Source: Chloroflexota bacterium
GTDB taxonomy: Bacteria; Chloroflexota; Anaerolineae; Aggregatilineales; Phototrophicaceae
NCBI GenBank assembly: GCA_016223085.1
Contig: JACRPS010000013.1
Span: forward strand, 70,978-134,977
Reading direction: 5' to 3'
Length of the DNA: 64,000 bases
A model generated the notes under the pieces. That model searched no databases. It saw only the letters and a list, made by a program, of their open reading frames with translations, and was not told where the DNA came from. Position numbers and translations under genes: made by a program. Below are positions 9,787 to 18,300 of this stretch, one piece after another (position 1 is the stretch's first letter; each line of letters begins with the position of its first letter).

Positions 9787-9814
9787 ATGTTAGCGTGTTT
9801 CTTATTTCGCGCAA
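9787..9814 (-). promoter_or_regulatory. possible promoter of the VWA protein gene
   Basis: Read on the minus strand: TTGCGC, 16 bp, TAACAT, about 55 bp before the GTG start at 9732. Confidence 0.4.
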
Positions 9815-9854
9815 ATTCCACAGGTAATGGAAAGGGACGGATTAGCCTGTCAGT

Positions 9855-10391
9855 TTAGCGGCGTGGGCGGGGCGGCAGCCGTCCGATGTTGTAACCCAGG
9901 CTGACGAGGGCTTTCATGGCGGCTTCGGCGACGGTTGAATCCACCGCAAAGCGGCGGCTATGATCGTCGCAGACCGCCAGCAGCGGCTCAATCGCGCGCC
10001 GGTCGCCCAACTGCTGCATGGCGAGGATGGCACTGCGGCGCACGTCCACTTCGGCGGATTGCAGCGCGGCTTCGAGGACGGCAAAATGATCGTGCCCCAG
10101 GCGCGTGAGCGCAAACGCTGCCCAGACCACCAACTGCGGGCTGTTGTGGTTCAGCAGTGGCTTGAGGTACGGCACGGCGCTCACGTCGCCAATCGTGCCG
10201 AGCGCGTTGGCTGCTGCGCCGCGCACGCCGGCGTGTTCGTCCTGGAGCGCATCAATCAGCGGTTCAATCGCGCGCGCGTCACCTGCCTGGCCGAGCAGGT
10301 AAGCAACAAACTGGCGGATTTGTACATCCGGGCTGCGGAGCAGTTGGATCGCGCCCTCAATGTCCGGGGGTGTTTTCGATTGCTGGCTCAT
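9855..10391 (-). CDS. HEAT-repeat protein
   Basis: 178 residues, made of about five HEAT/PBS-lyase-type helical repeats: for example VQIRQFVAYLLGQAGDARAI, AGVRGAAANALGTIGDVSAV and VDVRRSAILAMQQLGDRRAI, each about 31 residues apart. Such small HEAT proteins are scaffolds or, in some families, lyases that attach bilins; no catalytic residue is visible here, and no phycobilin genes are nearby. Its start overlaps the stop of the upstream TrpC-like gene by four bases (ATGA), so the two are translated together and may work as a pair. The C-terminus is basic and Pro-rich (GRLPPRPRR). Cytoplasmic; no signal peptide. Confidence 0.85.
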   Translation of the reverse strand: MSQQSKTPPDIEGAIQLLRSPDVQIRQFVAYLLGQAGDARAIEPLIDALQDEHAGVRGAAANALGTIGDVSAVPYLKPLLNHNSPQLVVWAAFALTRLGHDHFAVLEAALQSAEVDVRRSAILAMQQLGDRRAIEPLLAVCDDHSRRFAVDSTVAEAAMKALVSLGYNIGRLPPRPRR

Positions 10392-11248
10392 GGCTGATCG
10401 GAATTCTGCCGGTTGAGTAAATGGTTAAGGGTCTCGATCTGGTTGTCGGTGTGGATGACCGTCTCCCGCACGATGACCGCGTGCAGTCCCAGTTCGGCGA
10501 CCTGCGCCACCTCATCAAGCGACCGCAGGCCGTCGGTGAACATGACGCGGATATGCGAGGGAATTTGCTCGCGCAGGCGGCGGGCGTTAGCGATGTCAAG
10601 CTGCTGCGTGGCGGCGTCCCGGCTGCGGATGCCGATCACGTAAGGGCTGAGCGACAGGGCGTACTCCAGTTCTTCCTGGCTGGCGACCTGCACAATCGCC
10701 GTCATCCGGTTGCGCTGGGTGGCGGAAACCAGCGTCCGCAGGGTGGGACGGTCAACGACCGACGAATGCAGCACCAGCCCGGACGCGCCCGCCGCCCGCA
10801 TTTCCACCACCTGATATTCATCCAGCACATAATCCTGGCTGATGACCGGCAGGTGAACCGCGCGCGACATCAGTACCAGATCGTCCAGGCCGCGCTGGTA
10901 CAGCGTTTCATCGGTGAACAGGGCAATCGCATCCACCCCGGCCTGGCTGATGCGCAGGGCGGAGGCAACCGGGTCGTAACCGAGATGGAGATCGCCGGTG
11001 AGCGGCAGCGTGTATTTAATCTGGCCGATGAGCATAACCGTACCAGGGTCGGTCACGGTGCTGAGGACCGGGTATGGGCGCTGCTGCATACTCGCCAGGG
11101 CGCGCACAGCTTCAATCGGTGTTTTGGCTTTACGTTCGGCTAATGACCTGCGTTTTGCGGCCAGAATGACATCCAGTTGCGGCACGAGTTCCTTTGTCGT
11201 CATGCAGGTTGTGTGGTCCGCCTCGATTAAAGCAGGACGCCCTTTCAT
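10388..11248 (-). CDS. TrpC-like TIM-barrel protein with altered catalytic residues
   Basis: 286 residues with the overall sequence of indole-3-glycerol-phosphate synthase: QLDVILAAKRRSLAE at the start, AGVDAIALFTDETLYQRGLDD, PVISQDYVLDEYQVVEMRAAGA and GLHAVIV in the right order. The catalytic positions are changed. By my alignment to the family: the substrate-binding E-x-K segment is Q76-I-K78, so Lys is kept but Glu is lost; the catalytic Lys of LRKDF is Q138 (SQDY); the Glu of LVEV is Q187; GINNRD is GIRSRD; the Glu of ESG is T238. Tryptophan synthesis by this protein is therefore unlikely. No other trp gene is near. The HEAT gene follows with a 4-bp overlap. A start at residue 16 is possible. 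Role unknown. Confidence 0.75.
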   Translation of the reverse strand: MKGRPALIEADHTTCMTTKELVPQLDVILAAKRRSLAERKAKTPIEAVRALASMQQRPYPVLSTVTDPGTVMLIGQIKYTLPLTGDLHLGYDPVASALRISQAGVDAIALFTDETLYQRGLDDLVLMSRAVHLPVISQDYVLDEYQVVEMRAAGASGLVLHSSVVDRPTLRTLVSATQRNRMTAIVQVASQEELEYALSLSPYVIGIRSRDAATQQLDIANARRLREQIPSHIRVMFTDGLRSLDEVAQVAELGLHAVIVRETVIHTDNQIETLNHLLNRQNSDQP

Positions 11249-11403
11249 TTTTGAGACTATTCACCCCCTATTTTAATGGTTTTTCCACATTTTGCAGCGC
11301 ACCAAATATTGTAAAATGGGTTTGTGTTTGGTTTAGAAAACGGTGTACGATTACAATCATCGTCTGTCAGGTTAGCGGATGCACCAGATTGAGGTAGATC
11401 ACG

Positions 11404-11694
11404 ATGGAACTTTCACACGATGCCGTGCGCTGGATTGCCGACCTGGCGCGGCTGGAACTCACCGACGAGGAGATCAGCCTGTACGCCGGGCAGCTCTCCC
11501 ACATCCTGCAACATTTTGAGCGCCTGCAGGAACTGGACACCTCGCACATCGAGCCAACCGCGTCCGTGCTGCCGCTGAAAAACGTCATGCGCCCGGACGT
11601 GGCGCAGCCGCCGCTGCCGCCGGAAGCCGTGATCGCCAACGCCCCGGACGCGCTGGATAACCAGTTCCGCGTCAGCGCCGTTCTAGACGAATAA
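11404..11694 (+). CDS. gatC: Asp-tRNA(Asn)/Glu-tRNA(Gln) amidotransferase subunit C
   Basis: 96 residues, the normal GatC size. It starts MELSHDAVRWIADLARLELT, the family signature, and ends NAPDALDNQFRVSAVLDE where most members have an AP....FxVPxVL tail. GatC links GatA and GatB in the complex that turns Glu-tRNA(Gln) or Asp-tRNA(Asn) into the correct amide; it acts in the cytoplasm. gatA and gatB are not in this window, which is common outside Firmicutes-type operons. GAGGT eight bases before the ATG is the ribosome site. The response regulator starts 13 bp downstream on the same strand and is probably co-transcribed. Confidence 0.95.
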   Translation: MELSHDAVRWIADLARLELTDEEISLYAGQLSHILQHFERLQELDTSHIEPTASVLPLKNVMRPDVAQPPLPPEAVIANAPDALDNQFRVSAVLDE

Positions 11695-11707
11695 TCAGGG
11701 TGCCTTT

Positions 11708-12526
11708 ATGCCAAGCAAACGTTTACTGGTGATTGAAGATGATTATGATGTCGCTGAGATGCTGGTGATGTATTTTACGTCGCACCAGTACGAGGTCTTC
11801 CACGCCGATGCCGGACTGGTGGGCGTGGAAATGGCGCGGGCGAAAAACCCGCATCTGATTCTTCTGGATGTGATGATGCCAGATATTGACGGCTACGACA
11901 CCTGCCGCCACCTGCGCCAGATGACGCTGACCAAATACATCCCGATCATCTTCCTGACCCAGCGCGACGAACGCGCCAACAAGGTCAAAGGGCTGGAACT
12001 GGGCGCGGACGATTACATCACCAAGCCGTTCGATATGGATGAACTGCGCCTGCGAGTGCAGGGGGCGATCCGCCGCGCCACCCGTGAGAGCCTGCACGAA
12101 GCCCGCAGCGGCCTGCCGACGGGGCCGCTGGTCGAAGAAGAAATCCAGCGGCGACGCTATATGGATCGGCGTTATGCCAGTCTGCAATTTGGCCTTACCG
12201 GCTACAAAACCTACTGCGATGTGTATGGCTTTGTCGCCGGTAATGAAGTCTTCGGCTATGCAGCACAGGCGATTCAGCAGGTGGTCAGCGAGTGTGGCAG
12301 CGCCGATGATTTTATCGGCGTGATGGACGATCACTTTGTTGTCCTGACTGACGCCGACAAAGCCGCCCAGATCGAAGCGATGGTCAGGAGCGCGTTTGAC
12401 GCCGGCGTCAAGGCCTTCTACTCGTTTGCCGATGTTGAACGTGGCGGGCTGCTGGTTAATTCGGCGTCCGGCGGTCAGCAGATCGCGCCGCTAATCGGGC
12501 TGGTGTCGCTCCATGCTTCGGTATAA
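11708..12526 (+). CDS. response regulator with a degenerate GGDEF-like output domain
   Basis: 272 residues. Residues 1-125 are a complete receiver domain: acidic pair D11-D12, phosphorylation site D54 in LILLDVMMPDIDGYD, T84 and K106 in DDYITKPFDM. After a linker, residues about 150-265 follow the pattern of a GGDEF domain (ASLQFGLTGYKTYCDVYGFVAGNEVFGYAAQAI) but the active loop that should read GG[DE]EF is VMDDHF (205-210), so cyclic-di-GMP synthesis is not expected; this reading of the C-terminal part is inference. Such domains often bind nucleotides or proteins instead. It follows gatC by 13 bp. No kinase is adjacent; the hybrid kinase at 30.6-34.1 kb or another kinase could act on it. Confidence 0.85.
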   Translation: MPSKRLLVIEDDYDVAEMLVMYFTSHQYEVFHADAGLVGVEMARAKNPHLILLDVMMPDIDGYDTCRHLRQMTLTKYIPIIFLTQRDERANKVKGLELGADDYITKPFDMDELRLRVQGAIRRATRESLHEARSGLPTGPLVEEEIQRRRYMDRRYASLQFGLTGYKTYCDVYGFVAGNEVFGYAAQAIQQVVSECGSADDFIGVMDDHFVVLTDADKAAQIEAMVRSAFDAGVKAFYSFADVERGGLLVNSASGGQQIAPLIGLVSLHASV

Positions 12527-12532
12527 GCGCCT

Positions 12533-12556
12533 GGGGCGACCCTACGTGGTCGCCCC
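12533..12556. repeat. GC-rich palindrome, copy 4
   Basis: Arms GGGGCGACC and GGTCGCCCC with loop CTACGT. It starts 7 bp after the response-regulator stop and lies between two convergent genes. Confidence 0.85.
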
Positions 12557-12571
12557 TACCTGCTTCACTGT

Positions 12572-13174
12572 TCAGCTTGCGTAAACCCCTCGACGCACCT
12601 TTTCCTGATTGGCCTTCATCTCCGCCTGAATCGAACGGTAACACCGGCGCAGTTCGTCCTCCAGTCTGGCCCAGTCGGCCTCCGGGTTGCTGGATGTACG
12701 GCTGGTGATGCGGTCAACGGTGTTGTTGGCCGCCACGCGCAGTTCTGCCGACTCCCGTGCCTGTTCCCGCGACAGGCCAAACAGGACACTGTGCAGTTCG
12801 ATCATGGTTTCGACGAACTCGGTCTTGTCCGGGAGGCCGGACAGCCGCCGGTGTACGTCCCAGTAACGTTCCTCCAGCACTGCCGCCTGTCGGGGATCAA
12901 ATTCCAGACCGGAATACCGCCGCGCAATCCGGTAAAATCGTTCGTGCAGTTTCAGGATGGCCGCTTTGTCGTGGTTAACGGCTACCCACGCCGCCGACGC
13001 CCGCGCGATGGTATAGGCGGCCAGCCAGGACAGCGGGAAAGGGATGTGGAACTGTTCGTGACACAGCGCCGCGATCAGCCGGAACAGTTTGAGCCAGTTG
13101 TGGTCGTAATAGGCGCGCCAGCCGGCGGCCTCAGCCTGAGCGACGCGCTCCGGGTTAAAATCGTAAGCCGCCAT
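12572..13174 (-). CDS. conserved helical protein of unknown function, coupled to DedA
   Basis: 200 residues when started at the ATG at 13174, which has GGAGGGG nine bases before it; the frame stays open upstream inside the DedA gene but that is a shadow. Rich in Leu, Arg, Glu and aromatic residues, nearly all helix, with no signal peptide or clear membrane segment, although FPLSWLAAYTIARASAAWVAV (about 47-67) is moderately hydrophobic. The C-terminal half (from residue 120) looks like a charged coiled coil (SREQARESAELRVAANN). The gene starts one base after the DedA stop, so it is almost surely in the same operon. I do not recognise the family. Confidence 0.7.
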   Translation of the reverse strand: MAAYDFNPERVAQAEAAGWRAYYDHNWLKLFRLIAALCHEQFHIPFPLSWLAAYTIARASAAWVAVNHDKAAILKLHERFYRIARRYSGLEFDPRQAAVLEERYWDVHRRLSGLPDKTEFVETMIELHSVLFGLSREQARESAELRVAANNTVDRITSRTSSNPEADWARLEDELRRCYRSIQAEMKANQEKVRRGVYAS

Positions 13175-13175
13175 G

Positions 13176-13901
13176 TTAGTGCCCCTCCGCATGAACGTGA
13201 TGGATTTGCAGGTGGTCGGCAGCGCCCAGCGCCAGGCAGACCGGACAGGTGGCTTCGTGCCATGCGCCAATCGCCTCGGCCACGATTTCGGCGTGCGTCG
13301 CGTGGGGAAGCTGCCGCCGCCGGATGACGTACCACACGCCCAGCCCGGCGATAACCAGCGCCACCAGCGCGCCAACGAGCAAAGGCATGGGAATGACCTG
13401 ACTGATAGCCGTTAATGCCGCGCCGATGGCATAACCGAGGAAGAAGTGCAGGCTGAGGAACAGGGCGCTGCCCAGCGCCAGCCCGGCGGCAAACTGGCGT
13501 AGCGGAATGCCTGCCAGCCCGCAGGCGGTCACGGCCACCGACCGCACGCCGGGCGTGAGAATGGCGAGGCCGATGCCGATCGTGCCGCCGCTTTTCAGCC
13601 GCCGGGAAGCGGTTTCCAGCCGTTCGGGGGTCAGCCCCAGGTAACGGCCATAACGAAAGAGAATGCTCCGTCCTGGCCCGCGCACCAGTAAAAACTGGAT
13701 GACGCCGCCTGCAACCAGCGCGACCAGCAGGGCGACAAACGCCTGCGGCAGTACCAGCTTGCCTTCGGCGGCGCGGGCGGAGGTCGCCAGCATCAGCGCA
13801 TCGGCGGGGATTGGCAGCGGCACGCCGGCGGACTTGGTGAGCATAATCACGAAGATGGCGGTTAACCCGTACATGTCGAGAAATGCGTTCAGACCATCCA
13901 T
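13176..13901 (-). CDS. DedA/VTT-family membrane protein with a Cys/His-rich tail
   Basis: 241 residues from the ATG at 13901 (GAGGGACAGGG upstream). The body is a DedA (SNARE-associated/VTT) membrane protein: MDGLNAFLDMYGLTAIFVIM, KSAGVPLPIPADALML in the re-entrant loop, and FRYGRYLGLTPERLETASRR followed by GLAILTPGVRSVAVTACGLAG, where the Arg in the TPGVR segment is the conserved arginine of the family. DedA proteins flip lipids such as undecaprenyl phosphate or phosphatidylethanolamine and depend on the proton motive force. After the last helix (about 195-211) comes a cytoplasmic tail WHEATCPVCLALGAAD followed by IHHVHAEGH, with CxxC and four to five His, that could bind a metal. The tail is not a usual DedA feature. 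Confidence 0.85.
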   Translation of the reverse strand: MDGLNAFLDMYGLTAIFVIMLTKSAGVPLPIPADALMLATSARAAEGKLVLPQAFVALLVALVAGGVIQFLLVRGPGRSILFRYGRYLGLTPERLETASRRLKSGGTIGIGLAILTPGVRSVAVTACGLAGIPLRQFAAGLALGSALFLSLHFFLGYAIGAALTAISQVIPMPLLVGALVALVIAGLGVWYVIRRRQLPHATHAEIVAEAIGAWHEATCPVCLALGAADHLQIHHVHAEGH

Positions 13902-13971
13902 GACCCTGTCCCTCGTTTGCTTACGCCATTCTCTTACGTTGGGCAGCCGCGAATTGGATGTATGGCCGGGT

Positions 13972-13999
13972 TTGCGCGACTTCCGGTTTCTGCTATCGT
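13972..13999 (+). promoter_or_regulatory. possible promoter of the 14023 gene
   Basis: TTGCGC, 16 bp, TATCGT, ending 24 bp before the ATG at 14023, with AGGAG in between. Confidence 0.4.
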
Positions 14000-14022
14000 A
14001 TAAAAAGGTAGGAGCAGAAGCG

Positions 14023-14835
14023 ATGGCAATCCCGCGCAAACCCCGACTGGTCTTTCAATCTACTATCCGACGCAAGCAGTACTTCCGGCGTTTTGCCTGG
14101 TCCACGCTGGCGGCAGTGGCCGCACTGGCAGCGGTGCTGGCGCTCGATTTTGCCGCCAATCGCGGAGTCGCCGACCGCCGCCTGCTGTTGGTCGGGGGTG
14201 TCGCCGGCATCGCGGCGGTGGTATGGTTTGGCGTGCGCGCGGTGGTGAACCTGTGGCGCGGGTTGCGCCGTCGGGATGAAGACCTGCGTTTCTTCGACAA
14301 GGGCTTTGTGTGGACGCGGGGCAAAGAGCAGTACAAATACGGCTGGTCACAGGTAGCGACGTTCCGCGAAGGCGGCAGCGGTATCTACGTAGGGCGACGG
14401 CCAGTGCTCCAGTGGGGAGCGCACACGCTGAGAATGCTGGACGGGCGGGTGTTGAAGATTACCGGCGCGCATGGCAGCCTGCGCCAGTTCGCGGACGCAG
14501 TGCGGCGATACCCGGCGCGGGTGACCGGAACGCGCATGGCGCAGACGCTGCGCCAGGAACAGCCGGTCAAGCTGCACCCGCGCCTGACGCTGTGGCCGGG
14601 CGGTATCGAAGCGGGCCGGCACGAAATCCCCTGGTCGCAGGTGGAAGTGCGGGTGCGGAATGGCCGCCTGGTGATTCTACGGCGCGGCGCATCCGGCAAA
14701 TTCCACGTGATTCGGCGGTATAATATCAGACAGGTGGATAACGTCGGGGGTTTAATGGATTTGGCGCCGTCTACGATTCGCAATCATCAGCGCGAACGGT
14801 TTGAGAAACGACAGACGGCCAGCGAAGGGACGTAA
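14023..14835 (+). CDS. membrane protein of unknown function, possible PH-like cytoplasmic part
   Basis: 270 residues from the ATG at 14023, chosen because AGGAG lies eight bases upstream; the longer open frame overlaps the DedA gene on the other strand. Two membrane helices follow a basic N-terminus (about 25-44 and 52-71), then a soluble part of about 190 residues with repeated beta-type segments: DLRFFDKGFVWTRGKEQYKY with WSQVATFREG, and later LTLWPGGIEAGRHEIPWSQV. The two segments resemble each other (...W-S-Q-V...), suggesting two tandem PH/GRAM-like units, as in DUF6585-type proteins; that is a guess from pattern. The next gene starts 4 bp after this stop, so they form an operon. Confidence 0.7.
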   Translation: MAIPRKPRLVFQSTIRRKQYFRRFAWSTLAAVAALAAVLALDFAANRGVADRRLLLVGGVAGIAAVVWFGVRAVVNLWRGLRRRDEDLRFFDKGFVWTRGKEQYKYGWSQVATFREGGSGIYVGRRPVLQWGAHTLRMLDGRVLKITGAHGSLRQFADAVRRYPARVTGTRMAQTLRQEQPVKLHPRLTLWPGGIEAGRHEIPWSQVEVRVRNGRLVILRRGASGKFHVIRRYNIRQVDNVGGLMDLAPSTIRNHQRERFEKRQTASEGT

Positions 14836-14839
14836 TGGT

Positions 14840-15262
14840 ATGGTGATTAGCCGCCACCGATTACCGCATCCGTACCGGCTGGGCTTAACCGGCCTGTGGC
14901 TGCTGCCGATTGGGGTGCTCCTGCTGGCGCTGCTGCTGGGCAACGGCCTGTCGCCCGCACTGCTGGACCCGCGTCTGCTGCTGGCGTTCGGCCTGATGGC
15001 CATCCCCGCGCTGTACATCTGGCATGAAGGGATTGATATTCTGCCGCATGGCCTCGTCACACGGATACACTGGCCTCGCTACCACGCTTACGACACACTC
15101 GACAACTGGTATTACGACGGGCGCGCCGGACGGCGCGTGTTAACGATCTGGGGTCAGGGCGGGCGCAAGGTGCTGGAGTGCCGCGCCGGGCACTTAACGG
15201 ATTTTCCGTCGCTGCTGGCGGCGCTGAAGGCCAACCTGCGCTACCGGAACTGGCCAACCTGA
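14840..15262 (+). CDS. small membrane protein, same type as its upstream neighbour
   Basis: 140 residues from the ATG at 14840. Two membrane helices (about 14-30 and 37-55, with very Leu-rich text such as LLPIGVLLLALLLG) are followed by a beta-rich soluble part: IDILPHGLVTRIHWPRYHAY, LTIWGQGGRKVLECRAGHLT and a closing helix LLAALKANLRYRNW. The layout is that of the second half of the neighbouring protein, one PH-like unit with two membrane helices. Both share W-PxxH/W-SQV type turns. It starts 4 bp after the previous stop. Function unknown; a membrane-anchored binding module is a guess. Confidence 0.7.
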   Translation: MVISRHRLPHPYRLGLTGLWLLPIGVLLLALLLGNGLSPALLDPRLLLAFGLMAIPALYIWHEGIDILPHGLVTRIHWPRYHAYDTLDNWYYDGRAGRRVLTIWGQGGRKVLECRAGHLTDFPSLLAALKANLRYRNWPT

Positions 15263-15292
15263 ACCGCTTCAAATCGGGTACAATTCACCTTC

Positions 15293-15324
15293 GTATGGAT
15301 GGACACGCATTTGCGTGTCCGTAC
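15293..15324. repeat. GC-rich palindrome, copy 5
   Basis: Core arms GGACACGCA and TGCGTGTCC (15301-15320) with a 2-base loop; outer bases GTATGGAT/GTAC are imperfect. Lies between the small membrane protein and the cyclase gene. Confidence 0.7.
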
Positions 15325-15361
15325 CAACACGCCTGTTGAATGAAGGCGCGGAGATTAACGC

Positions 15362-18300
15362 ATGACTGAACGCGAGCAGCTTGAGCAGGCGATAGCCGCG
15401 CAGGAAGCCCTGCGGGGGATGCTGGGCAATGCTGTGGTGGACGCGACCATCGCTGTATTGCGCGAGAAGCTGACTTCCCTCGGAGACAGCCACCCGGTGG
15501 CAACCCACGACCAGCGCAAGCTGGTCACGATTCTGTTTGCGGATACCGTGTCTTCCACGCAGATGTTTGAGCATCTCGACCCGGAAGACGTGCTGGAAAT
15601 TATGGATGGCGCGCTTCGAGTGTACACCGAAGCGGTGGGCAACCTGGGCGGCACAGTCGCGCGGCTGATGGGTGATGGCGTGCTGGCATTCTTCGGCGCG
15701 CCGCTGTCGCGGGAGGACGACGCCGTGCGCGCCGTGCGCTGCGGTCTGGCAATCGTGCGTGGAGCGCAGGAATACGCCAAAGAGGTCGAATCGAAATGGC
15801 GCGTGAAGGGCTTTAATGTCCGCGTGGGCATCAACACCGGCCTGGTCGCGCTGGGCGAAGTGGGCAGCGCCGCCGGTTCGGAATACACAGCGATGGGCGA
15901 CGCGATCAACCTCGCCAGCCGCATTGAACACGCCGCGCCAGTGGGCAGCGTGCTGATCTCGTACGATACCTACCGCCACGTGCGCGGCATCTTCGAGATG
16001 CGAACGCTGGAGCCGATTTACGTTAAGGGTAAAAGCGAGCCGGTGCAGGTGTACGTGGTGGAGCGCGAGAAGCCGCACGCCTTTGGCGTGGTAACGCGCG
16101 GCGTGGACGGCATCAAAACCCGCATGATCGGGCGCGAGGCCGAACTGCGCAAGTTGCAGGACGCGCTCAACTGGGCGATTGAAGAAAGCGAAACCCAGGT
16201 TATCACGATTCTGGGCGAACCCGGCGTGGGCAAATCGCGCCTGCTGCGGGAGTTCGATAACTGGATTGACCAGCGCCCGGACGACATCTTCCACTTCGCC
16301 GGGCGGGCGACGATGGAGATGATGAATTCGCCCTATTCGCTCATCCGCAATGTGTTTGCCTTCCGCTTTGAGATTCAGGACAGCGACAGCGCCGCCACCG
16401 TGCGCGAAAAAATGGAGCGTGGCATCGCCTATTTTATGAGCGCGGACAGCCTGCCCAAAGCGCACTACATCGGCCAGATGATCGGCTTCGACTTCTCCGG
16501 CAGTCCGTATCTTCAGGGTGAGGAGCCGGGGCAGATCACCCAGCTTGGCATGTATTATCTGACCGAATTTTTTGCAGCAGCGACTGCCCGCCATCCGGCG
16601 GTGCTGTTTCTGGAGGACATCCACTGGGGTGATGACAAGTCGCTCGATCTGGTGAACTATCTGGTACGCTCGCGGCGTGACCTGCGGCTGCTGGTGGTCT
16701 GCCTGGCACGGCCTACGCTGCTGGAACGCCGCCCGCTGGCATGGGACAAACGCCATGACTTCCACACGCTGATCGAACTGTCACCGCTGTCGAAAGATGA
16801 TACGCGGGAACTGGTGGAGGAAATCCTGCGGCGGGTGGAAACCGTGCCGGATAACCTGTGCGACATCATTGTGGACAGTTCCGACGGTAATCCGTTTTAC
16901 GTGGAAGAACTGATTAAGATGCTGATGGACGACGGCGTGATTATCACCGGACCGGAGCGCTGGCAGGTGGACACGTCGCGCTTGACCAACATGCGGATTC
17001 CGCCGACGCTGACCGGTGTCCTGCAGGCGCGGCTGGACGCGCTGCCGCCGCAGGAACGCACCGTCCTGCAGCGCGCCTCGGTAGTGGGGCGCATCTTCTG
17101 GGACCGGGCGGTTGCCAGCCTGCGGGCGGAAGGCGACGAACCGATTGAAGACATCGGCGCGATCATCGCCTCGCTGCGCAAGCGCGAACTGATCCGCGCC
17201 CGCGAAAAATCCGCCTTTGCCGGGACGGAAGAATACATCTTCAAACACGCCATTCTGCGCGACGTGACCTATGAGAGCGTGCTGCGGCGGCTGCGGCGCA
17301 TCTACCACGCCCAGGTTGCCAACTGGCTGGTGGACCGCAGCGGCGACCGTATCGGCGAATACACGGGCCTGATCGCCGAGCACTACGAACGCGCCGGCGA
17401 AACGCGCCGCGCGGTGACGTACCTCAGCCGCGCGGCGGAACAGGCGCTTAACATCAGCGCCTACCGCGAGGCGATTGGGTGGCTGGAACGGGCGCTGGCG
17501 CTGCTGGTCGAGGATACGTTAAACGAAGAGATGCGCGAGGAAGAAGCCCTGCTCAAGTGGCAGTTGGGACAGGCCTATCGCGGCCTGAGCGCCTATAGCA
17601 AAGCGAAGGAACTGTATGAAGACAGCCTGAAGTTGTTTGAACAGGTGCAGAATGACAAAGGCATCGTCAAGGCGCTGTACGAACTGGGCTGGCTGGTCGG
17701 TTACATCATGCGCGACCATGAACAGGGCGAACAGTATTTCCAGGACGCGCTGCGTATCGCCCGCAGCATCGGCGACAAACGCGGTATCGCCTGGGCGCTT
17801 AACGGGCTGGGGGTACTGGCGCACTGGCGGCAGCGCCATTCCGAGGCAATTGAATATTACGAGGAGAGCCTGCAACTGGCCCGCGAGATCGGCGACCAGA
17901 CGCGCATCGCCGGCGCGCTCAATAACCTGGGCCTGGTGAAGAAAGAACTGGGTGAATACGACGAGGCGCGCCAACGGCTGGAAGAAAGCCTCGACATCTT
18001 CCGGGCGATTGGCAACCGCGCCGGGACAACCAGCCCGCTGACCAACCTGGGCGACCTGTACGGCAAGCTCGGCCAGCACGACAAGGCACGCGAGTTCTAC
18101 ACCGAGGCGCTCACCATCCACAAGGACATCGGCAACCGCGCCGGCATCGCCGGGACGCTGTCCGGTCTGGGCAGTCTGGCGCGGATGCAGGGGGAATACG
18201 AAGAAGCGCGACAGCGGTTTGTGGAGTCGCTGATGATTAGCAAGGAGATTGACTACCGTACCGGCATCGCCATGAGTCTGGAAGACCTGGCGCTGGTGGC

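Noticed and set aside
15269-16765. 498-residue minus-strand frame opposite the cyclase gene
   Set aside because: The plus strand has an unmistakable cyclase with conserved catalytic residues here.
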